Positions 43,991 to 54,159 of a stretch of 64,000 bases of DNA are shown here, piece by piece. The translations under genes were made by a program, and so were the position numbers. Position 1 is the stretch's first letter, and each line of letters begins with the position of its first letter. The notes beneath the pieces are model-generated. The model searched no databases and was not told the DNA's origin. It saw only the letters and a program-made list of their open reading frames with translations. Origin of the DNA: Streptomyces toxytricini (GTDB lineage Bacteria > Actinomycetota > Actinomycetes > Streptomycetales > Streptomycetaceae); contig NZ_BMTY01000002.1 of the NCBI RefSeq assembly GCF_014649915.1, forward strand, positions 336,081-400,080, given 5' to 3'.

Positions 43991-44974
43991 GTGGCCTCCA
44001 ACGTGCCTGCGCCCGACGGCATCGAGATCCAGGAGCCGCCGTCCCCCGGCGCCTGGGGCGAGTGGAACCCCACCGAGGACTCCGTCCGGCCCGTCCGCGG
44101 CAAGCACCGCGTCGCCAAGCAGGGCGGGGGACTCGCCCGCAGCTCCACCGTCCTCGGCGTCGGCATCATCGCCGCGGTCGGTGCCGGCGGCATCGCCACC
44201 GCCCAGGACCGGCCCCAAGTCCCCATATCCATACCGTCCTTGCCGGGCCTCGCCGACGACGACACCGGCCCGGACACCGCCTCCGAGGGCGGCAGCGGCG
44301 CGCGTACCGGCATCCTCGCGCAGCAGGCCGAGGCGCCGGACGCCGGCGAGGTCCTGCGCACGCGCATCCTCCAGCAGGCCGAGCACCAGAACGACGCCGC
44401 CGACGCGCAGGTCCGCGCCGAAGCCGTCCGGGCCGCGCAGGAGGCCGCCGCGGCCGAGGCCAAGGCCGGTCGCGAAGCCGCGGAGAAGGCCGCCGAGGAG
44501 GCCCGCGCCGCCGCGGAGAAGGCGGCCGCCGAAGCCGCCGCCGCGAAGGCCGAGGAGGAGCGGATCGCCAAGGCCGCGGGCAACTACTCCCTGCCGACCT
44601 CCTCGTACACCATCACCTCGTACTACGGCGCCTCCGGCGCCATGTGGTCCTCCGGCCACCACACCGGCCTCGACTTCGCCGCCCCGACCGGCACCCCCGT
44701 CAAGGCCGTCGCCGGCGGGAAGATCATCTCGGCCGGCTGGTCGGGCGCCTACGGCTACCGCATCGTCCTCCAGCTCCCCGACGGCACGGAGGTCTGGTAC
44801 TGCCACCTGTCCTCGATGTCCGTCACCTCCGGCCAGGTCGGCGCGGGCGACACCATCGGCCGCGTCGGCGCCACCGGCAACGTCACCGGCCCCCACCTCC
44901 ACCTGGAGGTCCGCACGGGCGGATCGGCGACGGATCCGCTGGCGTGGCTCCGCTCCAAGGGTCTGACCCCGTAG
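43991..44974 (+). CDS. M23-family cell-wall endopeptidase
   Basis: This 327-residue protein starts with a cytoplasmic Pro/Trp-containing head and a hydrophobic segment (SSTVLGVGIIAAVGAGGIATA, about residues 58-78). A long Ala/Glu coiled coil follows (about residues 125-195), then a C-terminal LytM/M23 domain. Zinc ligands are HHTGLDFAAP (His and Asp, near residue 222) and HLHLE near residue 307. It should cleave peptidoglycan cross-bridges at the cell surface. GTG 43991 was chosen for its GAGGAG site; the frame is open further upstream. Its 3' end overlaps the convergent PrsW gene by 92 bp. Confidence 0.9.
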   Translation: MASNVPAPDGIEIQEPPSPGAWGEWNPTEDSVRPVRGKHRVAKQGGGLARSSTVLGVGIIAAVGAGGIATAQDRPQVPISIPSLPGLADDDTGPDTASEGGSGARTGILAQQAEAPDAGEVLRTRILQQAEHQNDAADAQVRAEAVRAAQEAAAAEAKAGREAAEKAAEEARAAAEKAAAEAAAAKAEEERIAKAAGNYSLPTSSYTITSYYGASGAMWSSGHHTGLDFAAPTGTPVKAVAGGKIISAGWSGAYGYRIVLQLPDGTEVWYCHLSSMSVTSGQVGAGDTIGRVGATGNVTGPHLHLEVRTGGSATDPLAWLRSKGLTP

Positions 44975-46220
44975 GCAGTCCGGGCCTCCGTGCCGCCGGC
45001 ACGAACGGCCGCCGCGGCGGCAGCAGGTCCTCCAGAGCCGCCGCCCGGGCCAGCGCCGGCCCGGCCGTGGCCCTGCGCTGCCACAGGCGGCGCAGCAGCT
45101 CGGCCTCCCGCCCCGCGAACTCCGGATCCCAGGCCGGGCCCGTCCGCGCCCGGTGCCGCAGCAGCGCCAGTGCGGCCGCGTCCGCCTCGTACCGGGCCAC
45201 CGCCCGGCCCGCGGCCCGGCCCCCGCTGCGCCGCGCCAGCGCCCTCGCCAGGGACCGCGCCGGCACCGAAGCCATCGCCGCCACCTCCGCGGGAGCGAGC
45301 CAGCCCGCGGCCGCGTACACCTCCAGCTCCCCGGCCACCTCCCGCAGCCTGCGCCGCCGCATCCGCACCGCCAGCCACAGCAGCAGCCCGAACAGCGGCA
45401 CCATCACGCAGCCGTACACCCGGTAGAAGCCGTACTCGCCCATCCGCGACGAGCTGTTCCACAGGGCGTGCAGCCCCACCGCGAGAGCCAGCCCCAGCAG
45501 CGGCAGCCCGCACCGCGCCGGCCGGGACCGCCGCCGGCCCGCCCGGACCGCGGCCGCGGCACCGAAGCCGAGCCCCGTCAGGACCGTGAACAGCGGGTGC
45601 GCGAACGGCGACAGCACGATCCGCACGAAGAACGTCGCCAGCGTCACCGAGTCGAGGACGCCCACCGAGCCCTGGAGGTCCTCGGTGAACGCGTTCCCCA
45701 GGTAGAGGACGTTCTCGGTGAACGCGAATCCGGTGGCCGTGAACCCGGCCACCGTGAACCCGTCCGCCGGCCCCGTGAACTGCCGCCCGCGGAAGGCGAA
45801 CACCGCCAACAGGGCAGCGGCCTTCGCGCTCTCCTCCACCACCGGCGCGATCGCCACCGAGCCGAGCAGGTCCGCGTCGGACGGGTCCGCGGTCGCCCCC
45901 GCGATCCACTCGGTCGCGAAGTCGTTGGCCAGTATGGCGATCAGCGCCGCGGTGCAGGCGCCCCAGGCGAAGCAGAACAGCAGCAGCGGCCACGGCCGGG
46001 GCGCCGCCCGGCCCAGCCACCGGAACGCCGCGAGGAGCGGCGCCACCGGCAGCACGGCCAGGCCGAGGCCCACCAGGAAGCCGGCGGTGCCGGTCTCCTG
46101 CCGGACGAGTTCGAGGATCGCCAGGCCGGAGGCGGAGAGGACGGCGAGCACGCACGCCCGCGCACGGAAGCGCAGGGGGACCTGCGCCCGCACACGGGGG
46201 CGGGGGAGTGCCGGGAACAC
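44883..46220 (-). CDS. PrsW-family intramembrane metalloprotease
   Basis: This 445-residue protein has about 8-9 membrane helices and the PrsW motifs APVVEESAKAA (EExxK, near residue 128), FAFTENVLYLG near residue 167, and two later His sites (AHPLF; VGLHALWNSSSR). PrsW in Bacillus cleaves an anti-sigma factor. Here a soluble C-terminal tail of about 160 residues follows, the last 30 of which are coded antisense to the M23 peptidase 3' end. No anti-sigma gene is adjacent, though a membrane-linked sigma factor lies about 9 kb away. Confidence 0.87.
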   Translation of the reverse strand: MFPALPRPRVRAQVPLRFRARACVLAVLSASGLAILELVRQETGTAGFLVGLGLAVLPVAPLLAAFRWLGRAAPRPWPLLLFCFAWGACTAALIAILANDFATEWIAGATADPSDADLLGSVAIAPVVEESAKAAALLAVFAFRGRQFTGPADGFTVAGFTATGFAFTENVLYLGNAFTEDLQGSVGVLDSVTLATFFVRIVLSPFAHPLFTVLTGLGFGAAAAVRAGRRRSRPARCGLPLLGLALAVGLHALWNSSSRMGEYGFYRVYGCVMVPLFGLLLWLAVRMRRRRLREVAGELEVYAAAGWLAPAEVAAMASVPARSLARALARRSGGRAAGRAVARYEADAAALALLRHRARTGPAWDPEFAGREAELLRRLWQRRATAGPALARAAALEDLLPPRRPFVPAARRPGLPTGSDPWSGATPADPSPIRPCGPPGGGGGR

Positions 46221-46260
46221 GCGATGACTCTAGCGAGCCGTCCCGACACGGGGAGTGACC

Positions 46261-47073
46261 TCAGGCGTTCTCCACCCGGCGGAACAGCAAGTCGTGTACG
46301 ACGTGCCCCTTGTCCAGGCCCTGCCCCTCGAAGCGGGTCAGCGGCCGGAAGTCGGGCCGCGGTGCGAAGCCGCCGTCCTCCTGCGTGTTCTCGAACAGCG
46401 GGTGGGCGGAGAGGACTTCGAGCATCTGCTCGGCGTACGGCTCCCAGTCGGTCGCGCAGTGCAGCACCGCGCCCGGCGCCATCCGCGTGGCCGCGAGGTC
46501 CAGGAACTCGGGCTGGATCAGGCGCCGTTTGTGGTGGCGGGCCTTCGGCCAGGGGTCCGGGAAGTAGACGCGGATGCCCGCGAGGGAGGCCGGCGGCAGC
46601 ATCTCCCGGAGCAGGATGACCGCGTCGCCGTTCGCCACGCGGACGTTCGTCATGCCGCCGCGCTCGGCGAGGGCGAGGAGGTTCCCCTGGCCGGGGGTGT
46701 GCACGTCGACCGCGAGGATGCCGGTGTCCGGGTCGGCCGCGGCCATCTGCGCCGTCGCCTCGCCCATGCCGAAGCCGATCTCCAGCACGACGGGCAGGCC
46801 GCCGAAGAGCCGGTCGAGGTCGAGGACCTCGCGCCCGTCGATGTCCAGGCCCCAGGTGCCCCAGAGCCGCTTCAGGGCCTCGCCCTGCCCGGTGGTGACC
46901 CGGCTGCGCCGCGGCTGGAAGCTGCGGATCCGCCGCTCGTGGTGCGAGCCCGCCGGGTCGGGGGCGGGGCCGTCGGGGAACCGCGGCTCGGTGCGCCACT
47001 TGGGCGGCACGTAGGAGTTCGCCGCGGGCTCGGCTTCCGGGGCGTCGGGCTGGGGGGTACGGGACTCAGACAC
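46261..47073 (-). CDS. trmB: tRNA (guanine-N7-)-methyltransferase TrmB
   Basis: This 270-residue SAM-dependent enzyme methylates G46 of tRNA. It has the SAM motif VLEIGFGMGEAT near residue 95, the TrmB motif YFPDPWPKARHHKRRL near residue 170, and CATDWEPYAEQM near residue 210. The N-terminal 50 residues are a Pro/Glu-rich actinobacterial extension. GTG start. Its stop lies 40 bp from the start of prsW, in the same direction. Confidence 0.95.
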   Translation of the reverse strand: MSESRTPQPDAPEAEPAANSYVPPKWRTEPRFPDGPAPDPAGSHHERRIRSFQPRRSRVTTGQGEALKRLWGTWGLDIDGREVLDLDRLFGGLPVVLEIGFGMGEATAQMAAADPDTGILAVDVHTPGQGNLLALAERGGMTNVRVANGDAVILLREMLPPASLAGIRVYFPDPWPKARHHKRRLIQPEFLDLAATRMAPGAVLHCATDWEPYAEQMLEVLSAHPLFENTQEDGGFAPRPDFRPLTRFEGQGLDKGHVVHDLLFRRVENA

Positions 47074-47202
47074 AATCCCGGAATTCTACGGCCCGCCCCC
47101 GCGCCCCGCCCGCCGACGGCTCCGCGGGCGGGTGGGCCGGGTCGCCGGGCGTACGGGGCGCGGGCGCGGGCGCGGGGGCGCGGGGGCGCGTCGGGCCGCG
47201 GG

Positions 47203-48426
47203 TCAGGCGCGGGCCAGGCTCTCCAGGGCGCGCCGGGCGATCTCGCGCCCGATCGGCAGCGACGCGGTCGCCGCGGGCGACGGCGCGTTCAGCACGTGCA
47301 CGGTCCGCGGCGCCTCCCGGATCAGGAAGTCGTCGACGAGCGTCCCGTCCCGCAGGACGGCCTGCGCCCGCACGCCCGCCGCGGCCGGCCGCAGGTCCTC
47401 GGCGGTCACCGCGGGCAGCAGCCGGCGCACCGCCTCCGTGAACGCCGCCTTCGACAGCGAGCGCCGGATCTCCCCCGCCCCGTAACGCCAGTGCCGCCGC
47501 GCCATCCGCCACGCACCCGGCCAGGCCAGCTCGTCGGCGAGGTCCCGCGGTCGCACCACGCTCCAGCCGTACCCCTCGCGGGCCAGTGCCGGCACCGCGT
47601 TCGGCCCGACGTGCACCCCGCCGCCGATCCCCCGCGTCAGGTGCACCCCGAGGAACGGAAACGCCGGGTCCGGCACCGGGTAGACCAGTCCGCGCACCAG
47701 TTCGGGCCGCGCCAGGTCGTAGTACTCGCCGCGGAAGGGGACGATCCGCATGCCGGGGTCGTCCCCGGCCAGCCGGGCGACCCGGTCGCAGTGCAGGCCC
47801 GCGCAGTTCACCAGCGCCCCGGCCCGCACGACGACGCCGGCCGTCGTGCGCACCGCGACCCCGCCGGCCCGCCGCGACACCAGGTCGACGGCGCCCCCGT
47901 AGACGATCTCCGCCCCGGAGGACTCGGCGAGCTGCCGCGCCACCAGCCCGTAGTCCGCGATCCCGGTCGTCGCCACGTGGATCGCGGCCGCCCCGCGGAC
48001 CTCCGGCTCGTACTCGCCGATCTGCGCCGGCCCCAGCTCGCGCACAGGAATGCCGTTCTCCCGGCCGCGCTGCACCAGCGCGTGCAGCCGGGGCAGCTCC
48101 TCGCGGTCCGTCGCCACGATGAGCTTGCCGGTCACCTCGTGCGGAATGCCGTGCTCCGCGCAGAACTTCACCATCTCCGCCGCGCCGCCCACCGCGAAGC
48201 GCGCCTTCAGCGAGCCGGGCCGGTAGTAGATCCCGCTGTGGACGACCCCGCTGTTGCGGCCCGTCTGGTGCCGGGCCGGGCCCGGCTCCTTCTCCAGCAC
48301 CACCACCCGGGTCCCCGGCGCCAGCCGCGACAGGGCGTACGCCGTCGACAGCCCGACGATCCCGCCGCCGACCACGACCACGTCGCAGTCGGCCCTGCCC
48401 CCGGCGCGCACCGCGCCGCCGCCCAC
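47203..48426 (-). CDS. lhgO: FAD-dependent L-2-hydroxyglutarate oxidase
   Basis: This protein of about 407 residues is of the LhgO group of the DAO superfamily. It has the FAD fold DVVVVGGGIVGLSTAYALSR near residue 14 and the conserved TGRNSGVVHSGIYY near residue 55. GEYYDLARP, VHLTRGIGGGVHVGP and VLNAPSPAATASLPIG follow. It oxidises L-2-hydroxyglutarate to 2-oxoglutarate. I prefer GTG 48426, with GGAGG 5 nt upstream; a GTG at 48468 is also in frame. Confidence 0.88.
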   Translation of the reverse strand: MGGGAVRAGGRADCDVVVVGGGIVGLSTAYALSRLAPGTRVVVLEKEPGPARHQTGRNSGVVHSGIYYRPGSLKARFAVGGAAEMVKFCAEHGIPHEVTGKLIVATDREELPRLHALVQRGRENGIPVRELGPAQIGEYEPEVRGAAAIHVATTGIADYGLVARQLAESSGAEIVYGGAVDLVSRRAGGVAVRTTAGVVVRAGALVNCAGLHCDRVARLAGDDPGMRIVPFRGEYYDLARPELVRGLVYPVPDPAFPFLGVHLTRGIGGGVHVGPNAVPALAREGYGWSVVRPRDLADELAWPGAWRMARRHWRYGAGEIRRSLSKAAFTEAVRRLLPAVTAEDLRPAAAGVRAQAVLRDGTLVDDFLIREAPRTVHVLNAPSPAATASLPIGREIARRALESLARA

Positions 48427-48495
48427 GCTGTCCTCCAAGCCGCCACCTCCCACCCCTGCATACTGCACCCCGCCACCGACAGGACGGCAGCCGGC

Positions 48496-50082
48496 CTACG
48501 CGGGGGCCACCAGCAGGGGCCGGGCCCGCTCGCGCAGCTCGGCGACGCGCGGCTCGTCCCCGTACGGCTCCAGCCGCTGCAGCAGGTCCCGTACGTACTC
48601 GGTCGTCCGCGCCGACGAGATCCGGCCCGCGACCTCCACCGCCCGCGCCCCCGCGGCGCACGCCGCGTCGAGGTTGCCCGACTCCAACTCCGCGACCGCG
48701 CTCACCACGAGCCGCAGGCCGTGCGAGCGCACGTACTCCTCCGTGGGCCGCGACAGCGCCTGCTCGGTGAAGCGGCGCACCTGCCGGGGCAGCTTGAGGT
48801 CCCGGTAGCACTCCGCCGCGTCCGCCGCGAACCGGTCGTACGAGTAGAAGCCCAGCCAGGTCGGGTCCGGGTCGCCCGGACGCGCCCGCTCCAGCCAGCC
48901 CTCCGCGGCCCGCAGCGCCGCCCCGGCGGCCGCCGAGTCGCCCGCCTTCGCGTGCGCCCGCGCCTCGACCAGGCGGAAGAAGCTCATCGTGCGGGCGGTG
49001 GCCAGCCCGCGGTTGCGCTCCACGGCCGCCTGCGCGAGGTCGACGCCCTCGTCGGGGAAGTCCCGGTACGTCGCCTGCAGCGACATCGAGGCCAGCACGT
49101 ACCCGCCGAGCGGGACGTCCGCTGCGGCCCGCGCCAGGCGCAGCGCCTGGATGTAGTAGCGCTGGGCGGCCTCCTGCTGGCCGGTGTCGAAGGCCATCCA
49201 GCCGGCGAGCCGGGTCAGCTCGGCGGTCGCCCCGAACAGGGCGCGGCCCACCTCGTCGCTGTACGAGCCGAGCAGCAGCGGGGCGGCGTCCACCCGCAGG
49301 CACTCGGGCACCATCGAGGAGCGCCAGTCGCCGCCGCCGTACTTGGAGTCCCAGCGGCGGGCGTCCTCGGCGGCCTCGCGGAGCTTGCTGACGTCGCTGT
49401 GGCCGACGCGCTGCGGCGAGGCGTCGGCCAGGCCCACGACCGCCGGGGGCGGTGCCGCCGGGGCGACGCCCGGCGCGGCGGGGGCGTGCGGCGTGCGCGG
49501 GGTTTCGCCCGGAGGCTGCGGGGGCACAACCGCGGGCGGCGCGGGCGGTAAGGCAGGGGTGGCCGGAGCCGAACCGGCCGCGGGTGCGGAGCCGCCGTGC
49601 GGTGCGGGTTCGCGCGCCACCGAGCCGTCGGCGGGTGATATCAGCCAGCGCGAGACGGGCGTCGCGTACGCCGACACCGAGAAGGAGCCGGCCAGCGACT
49701 GCCAGATCCCTCCGCCGCCGCGGCGCCCGGCGAGGTCGAGCCGGTACAGGTCCGTGGCCGAGCGCACCGCCGCGCCCACGTCGCGGGGGAAGGCCAGCCC
49801 CACCTCGGGCGCCGGGTCGGCGTCCGCCAGGCCGATCTCGTGCAGCGGCACCGGCCGGCCCAGCTTCGCGCCGATCGCGGCCGCGATCAGGTGCGGGGCC
49901 GCGCCCTGCGGCACCATGCCCTTCGACACCCACCGGGCCACCGAGGTCTTGTCGTAGCGGAGCGTCAGGCCCCGCTGGGCGCCCAGGTCGTTGACGCGCC
50001 TGGCCAGCCCCGCATTGCTGATGCCCGCGAGGGCGAGGACGGCGCCGAGCTTCTCGTTGGGTTCGCGGAGCTCCCTGGACAT
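48496..50082 (-). CDS. Sporulation-associated TPR regulator
   Basis: This 528-residue protein has an N-terminal lambda-repressor-like HTH ([22 protein letters not shown], then [12 protein letters not shown]). A Pro/Ala-rich linker (about 165-225) leads to a C-terminal TPR-like array (about 260-520, with [19 protein letters not shown] and [14 protein letters not shown]). Organisation and sequence match the protein annotated as sporulation-associated in S. coelicolor (recalled as SCO4114) and the NsdA-like regulators. It probably couples DNA binding to protein or peptide contacts during development. Confidence 0.85.
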   Translation of the reverse strand: MSRELREPNEKLGAVLALAGISNAGLARRVNDLGAQRGLTLRYDKTSVARWVSKGMVPQGAAPHLIAAAIGAKLGRPVPLHEIGLADADPAPEVGLAFPRDVGAAVRSATDLYRLDLAGRRGGGGIWQSLAGSFSVSAYATPVSRWLISPADGSVAREPAPHGGSAPAAGSAPATPALPPAPPAVVPPQPPGETPRTPHAPAAPGVAPAAPPPAVVGLADASPQRVGHSDVSKLREAAEDARRWDSKYGGGDWRSSMVPECLRVDAAPLLLGSYSDEVGRALFGATAELTRLAGWMAFDTGQQEAAQRYYIQALRLARAAADVPLGGYVLASMSLQATYRDFPDEGVDLAQAAVERNRGLATARTMSFFRLVEARAHAKAGDSAAAGAALRAAEGWLERARPGDPDPTWLGFYSYDRFAADAAECYRDLKLPRQVRRFTEQALSRPTEEYVRSHGLRLVVSAVAELESGNLDAACAAGARAVEVAGRISSARTTEYVRDLLQRLEPYGDEPRVAELRERARPLLVAPA

Positions 50083-50733
50083 GCGCCACCCCTCGTCACA
50101 CGCGGAACGCACACAACTCATACGCCGCCGGGGCATAGGCGCCCGGCATTTCGTAAACCCAGCGTAGTTCCCCGCCTCCCAAGCGTTAAGGCCCCGACTT
50201 CCGTATGGCGGGATTGTTGTCCGCCCGCACAGTCCGCCCCGGCCCGGCGGCGACGGCGCACGCCCGCCCGCGTGCTCCGGCCGTGTGGCCGTGCGCCCGC
50301 CCGTGCGCTCTGGCCGGTCGCCCGGCCCGGCGATTCGATGTGCCGTGCGTGGGTCGGCCCGCTGCGTGGATCCGGCGGGCCGGGGGATGCCGCCGCTCCA
50401 ATCCCCGCGGGTGGCGGAACGGTCCGGGAGGTGCGCCGCGCTTCCCGGGCCGCGCCCGCGCACCGCCGCGGCCGCGCGCGTCCCCCTTGTGCGCGGTGCA
50501 CTCGGCACGACCTGAGAATGGCCGAAACCGACCTGTGGGCCGGTGGGAACGGAACACCAAATACCGTGTGCGCACGGTGTGTTCGTTCGCACGTGCGCCC
50601 TCCCGTACCACTCCCGCACGCCCGTCTCGTGGCAGCATGGTCCCGAGCCACCCGGGGTCCGGCCGGCCGCGCCCTCGCGCTGCCCGCGCCGCAGCGGCCC
50701 CGGTCGATTGCCCACGGGCTGGGGAGGCGGCGG
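50083..50733. promoter_or_regulatory. Divergent intergenic region with sporulation-regulator promoter
   Basis: This is a 651-bp region. On the minus strand TTAACG (50184-50189) and TACGCT (50161-50166) with a 17-bp spacer form a good promoter for the sporulation regulator, giving a leader of about 70 nt. Toward the asparagine-synthase-like gene there is a dyad ACCGTG-TGCG-CACGGT at 50563-50578, followed by more CGCAC/GTGCG steps. Open frames in the region lack start context and look spurious. Confidence 0.5.
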
Positions 50734-52998
50734 GTGCGCTGGTTGGTGGGGTGGAGCAGTATCGCCGCGAGCTTCGGCACGGCCGGCCGCGTCGGCCCCG
50801 GCGGCCGCCCCCGCAGCGCCCGCGACCCCGAGCCGGGGTACGCGTACGGGCCGGGGCACGGGTACGGGCCGGGGCACGGGTACGGGCCGGGGCACGCGTA
50901 CGGGCCTGACGGCCCGGTGACCGGCGGCATCGCCGACGCCGCCCACGCCGACGACCCAGCGGGCCGCGACGCCGAACGCACCGTCGTCCCCGTCGGCGCC
51001 CAGCTCCTGTGGGGCGACCCCGACCCGCTGTGGGCCGTCGGCGACTGGCGCCCCGACGAGATCCGCACCCTCACCGCCGACCCCGCCGACCCCTTCACCC
51101 GCATCGCCGTCCTCGGCTGCTGCGGCGCCACCGACGCCGACCTGCGGCGCGCCCTCACCGCCGCCCGCGGAGGCGCCCTGCGCCACCTCACCCAGTGGTC
51201 CGGCAGCTACACCGCCGTCGTCCAGGCCGGCCGCCGCATCACCGTCGTCGGGGACCTCGCCGGCGCCCGCCCCGTCTTCTACACCCCGTGGGCCGGCGGC
51301 ACCGCCTACGCCACCGCCGCCCTCCCCCTCGCCGACCTCATCGAGGCCCAGCTCGACATCGGCCACCTCGCCGCCCTCCTGGCCTGCCCCGACAGCCCCG
51401 AGGCCCTCGGCGACGGCACCCCGTACGAGGGGGTGCGCCGCATCCCGCCCGGCCACGCCCTGATCCTGCGCGAGGGCTCCCGCGAGATCACCGGCTACGA
51501 GCCCGTCGCCTCCCTCGCCGTGGCCGCCCCCGAGGCCGACGCCGAACGCGCGGTGGAGGGCGTACGCGAAGCACTCGTGGACGCGGTGCGCGCCCGGCTC
51601 ACGGCCCCGAGGCACGCCCCCGAGACCCAGCCGTACGACCCCGGCCCCGTACCGGGGATGGGCCCCGCCGAACGGCGGGCCGCCCGCGGGCTGCCGGCAC
51701 CCGTGCCCGGCGTCGGCGCCGACCTCTCCGGAGGCAGCGCCTCCGCCACCCTGGCCCTCCTCGCCGCGGGCCTGCCCGGCGCCCCCGGCGCCCTCCTCGG
51801 CCGCACCGGCGAACGGCTCCTCGCCGTCACCTTCAACGACCTGGCCACCCCGAGCGGCCGCGAAGCCGAACTCGAACGCGCCCGCGCCATCGCCGCCGAC
51901 CCCCGCCTGCGGCACGTGGTCGTCGCCGCCGCCGAGGAAGCCCTCCCGTACGCCGACCTCGACGGACCCCTCACCGACGAACCCGGCCCCTCCCTCGTCC
52001 ACGCCTCCCGCGAGCGCCGCCGCCTCGCCGCCGGCTCCGCCGACCACTTCGTCGGGCACGGCGCCCGCCAGGTCCTCGACGCCCACCCCGCCCGCCTCGC
52101 CGACCTCCTGCTGGACCGCCGCAGACGCCACCTCCTGCGCCCCGTGGCCGCCCTGGCCCGCTCGGCACCCGCCGCGGGGGAGTCCCTGACCGTCCCGTTC
52201 TCCGTGTACGCGGCCGCCCGCCGCCTGGCCCGCACCCCGTACCGCACCGGCATGGAGGCCGCCGCCGCCAGGCTGCGCGGCGGCGACGTCCGCCCCGCCG
52301 GACCCGGCGGCCCGGTCGACGCCTCCCTCGCCGCCCTGACCTGGTCCCGGCCCGGCCCGGCCGCGGGCTGGCTGACCGGGGAGGCGCTCGCGGAAGTATC
52401 GATCCGCCTCGCCACCGCCGCGGGCCGGCCCCCGCTGTCGCTGCGGCCCGGCGAATGCCGCGCCCGGGCGGCCCTCACCCGGCACGCCGCCGACCACCGC
52501 GTCTTCGAACAGGCCGTCGAGGTCCGCAGCCAGCGCCTCCACGCCCCGTTCCTCGACAACCAGGTCGTCCGGGCCGCCCGCGCCCTGCCCGACCCGCTGC
52601 GCGTCCAGCCCGGGGCCCGCGCCGCGATCCTGCGCAGCGTGCTCTCCTCGGCGGGCGTCCGCGAACTCCCGCCCGGCTGGGGCGCCCCCGCCCACGTCCC
52701 GAACGAGACGGCAACCCGCCTGGGCCTGCGCGCAGCCCTGGGCGTCCTCCTGTCCCTCTTCACCGCCCCGCTGCTGGCAGACGCCGGCCTGATCGAGGCC
52801 CGCGTGGTCCGCCAAGCCCTCCTGGACGCGGCCGAGGGCCGCCCCGTCCCCCTGGACGGCCTCGCCGAACTCGTCTCCATGGAACTGTGGCTCGGCCGCC
52901 TCCTGTCCCGCCGAGGCACATGCTGGACGGGCACGACGACCCCGCGCCGCAGAGCAGTCCCGAACGGCGTACCGCAGCCCCGGGCGGCGCTGTCCTGA
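50734..52998 (+). CDS. Asparagine-synthase-like protein without catalytic Cys2
   Basis: This 754-residue protein has an N-terminal glutaminase-like fold that begins MRWLVGWSS rather than MCG, so the amidotransferase nucleophile is absent. The C-terminal ATP-pyrophosphatase domain has the PP-loop [12 protein letters not shown] near residue 330 and the late motif [17 protein letters not shown] near residue 600. Such proteins resemble lasso-peptide macrolactam synthetases. A GYGPGH repeat insertion lies at about residues 35-55. GTG start with GGGGAGG upstream. It probably adenylates a carboxylate to make an amide, but no precursor peptide is visible nearby. Confidence 0.8.
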   Translation: MRWLVGWSSIAASFGTAGRVGPGGRPRSARDPEPGYAYGPGHGYGPGHGYGPGHAYGPDGPVTGGIADAAHADDPAGRDAERTVVPVGAQLLWGDPDPLWAVGDWRPDEIRTLTADPADPFTRIAVLGCCGATDADLRRALTAARGGALRHLTQWSGSYTAVVQAGRRITVVGDLAGARPVFYTPWAGGTAYATAALPLADLIEAQLDIGHLAALLACPDSPEALGDGTPYEGVRRIPPGHALILREGSREITGYEPVASLAVAAPEADAERAVEGVREALVDAVRARLTAPRHAPETQPYDPGPVPGMGPAERRAARGLPAPVPGVGADLSGGSASATLALLAAGLPGAPGALLGRTGERLLAVTFNDLATPSGREAELERARAIAADPRLRHVVVAAAEEALPYADLDGPLTDEPGPSLVHASRERRRLAAGSADHFVGHGARQVLDAHPARLADLLLDRRRRHLLRPVAALARSAPAAGESLTVPFSVYAAARRLARTPYRTGMEAAAARLRGGDVRPAGPGGPVDASLAALTWSRPGPAAGWLTGEALAEVSIRLATAAGRPPLSLRPGECRARAALTRHAADHRVFEQAVEVRSQRLHAPFLDNQVVRAARALPDPLRVQPGARAAILRSVLSSAGVRELPPGWGAPAHVPNETATRLGLRAALGVLLSLFTAPLLADAGLIEARVVRQALLDAAEGRPVPLDGLAELVSMELWLGRLLSRRGTCWTGTTTPRRRAVPNGVPQPRAALS
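50838..50910 (+). repeat. 18-bp coding repeat in the asparagine-synthase-like gene
   Basis: About four tandem copies of an 18-bp unit (gtacgggccggggcacgg) encode YGPGHG repeats in an insertion of the N-terminal domain. Units are nearly identical, which suggests recent slippage. Confidence 0.85.
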
Positions 52999-52999
52999 G

Positions 53000-53160
53000 G
53001 GCGGTCGGGGTCGGGGCGGGGTGACGGCGGGGGGCGGGGTCCGGCGGGAGCCGCGCGGTCGGGGTCGGAGGGGTGACGGCGGGGGCGCGGTTCGGCGGGA
53101 GCCACTGGTCAGGGTCGGAGGGACGACGGCGGCAGCCAGCGGACGGGAGCCGCGCGGTCG
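53000..53160. repeat. GC-rich 50-bp tandem repeat after the asparagine-synthase-like gene
   Basis: Three imperfect copies of a unit of about 50 bp (built on ggtcggggtcggaggggtga, then cggcgggagccgcg) lie right after the stop codon. A single inverted relative is seen at about 54580-54625, at the far end of the palindromic region. Confidence 0.7.
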
Positions 53161-53170
53161 GCATCAGACA

Positions 53171-53585
53171 CGGCACCGGGGGTGTCCCCGGCAGCCGATG
53201 GTGTCCGGGGCGGGCCGGTCCCTCAAGGGCGCTCCCTTTCGGTCGCGTCGCTGCGCGATGGCCCTTGCGGGCCACCCTTGACCGACCGACCCGCCCCGGA
53301 GGCATTTTTTCTGCCGGGACGCCCCAGGGGAACGGCCTGGAGGGAACGAAGGGCATGCGGGCGCATCAGGGAGCCTTCCCTCCCGCCCCGGCGGCCACAT
53401 CCAGCCCCACCGGCATCAGCGGACCCGTCGGCGGAAGCCGGGCCGGCTCTGACGTCGGGAAACGACGCCCAGAGCATCATCCGGCCACAGGAGCGCGACA
53501 GATCGCTACGTGGGCGCCCTCGACTCAGCGGCCGACGGCCGTCAGGGGCCGGGAGACGCGTCAGATCGCTCCATGGGCACCCTCG
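53171..53585. repeat. Left arm of a 0.4-kb imperfect inverted repeat
   Basis: This arm is read again in reverse complement at about 54160-54585, with roughly 85-90% identity by eye over about 400 bp. It includes a large hairpin (23-nt arms 53207-53229 and 53275-53297) followed by six T residues (53304-53309), which looks like a terminator for the rightward gene upstream. Confidence 0.8.
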
Positions 53586-53870
53586 GCTTGGCGTCCGGCG
53601 GCCGTCATGGGCGGCGGGGAGCCGAGTCAGTATCGGTACATGGGCATCCTGTGCTCAGCGGCCGTCGGCCGTAATGGACGGGGCGCGCGACAGATGGGCC
53701 ATGTGCGCGCGCCCTCTGCTCAGCGGCCGACGGCCGTCAGGGGCCAGGAGGCGCGTCAAATGGCCACGTGCGCGACCTGTGCTCAGCGGCCGTCGGCCGT
53801 CAACGGCGGGGCCGACGCCTGGGATCGATACGTGGTCGCCGTGTGTTCGGCGGCTTGAGGTAGGCCGGGG
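53491..53870. repeat. Tandem array of about six 62-66-bp units
   Basis: Units begin near 53491, 53553, 53619, 53682, 53748 and 53811. Each has a GCGCGTCAGAT-like start, a CATGGGCGCCC-like middle and a core related to CTCAGCGGCCGWCGGCCGTC, itself a dyad. Two more units lie inverted in the right arm (about 54170-54270). All parts of the unit are similar, so this is not a CRISPR array. Confidence 0.75.
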
Positions 53871-54159
53871 GCGAGGCACACGGTGGGTCGCTCCAGAGGC
53901 GTCGTTTCTCGTCGTCCGGCCGCCGCTTGGGGCTGCGCAGCGCCCCAATTCCCTCGACACCCTGTCTTCTCGCGGCCGTCGGTTTGTTGTGGGCAGCGGA
54001 GTGCCCTGCTCACTCCGCAGTCCTGTCCATTTCGGCGGCATCAGTGGTCGTCGGGCGCGAAGCGCATGTGGCAGGCTCCATGCTCCTCATGTGACGGCAT
54101 CTGGCCGCAGGCAACAGCCACTGCCCTCCACAGCCTGCGATCCGACAGTCAGCCGCCGG
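53871..54159. other. Unique centre of the palindromic intergenic region
   Basis: About 290 bp between the tandem array and the right arm, somewhat less GC-rich than the surroundings. Short frames cross it, but none has a ribosome site or plausible composition. I see no gene. Confidence 0.4.

Noticed and set aside
50186..50638. 150-codon minus-strand ORF upstream of the asparagine-synthase-like gene
   Set aside because: Arg/Pro/Gly-rich with no start context and no family resemblance; the region looks regulatory.
53491..53870. Possible CRISPR array in the tandem repeats
   Set aside because: The whole 64-bp unit is repeated; there are no unique spacers and no cas genes.
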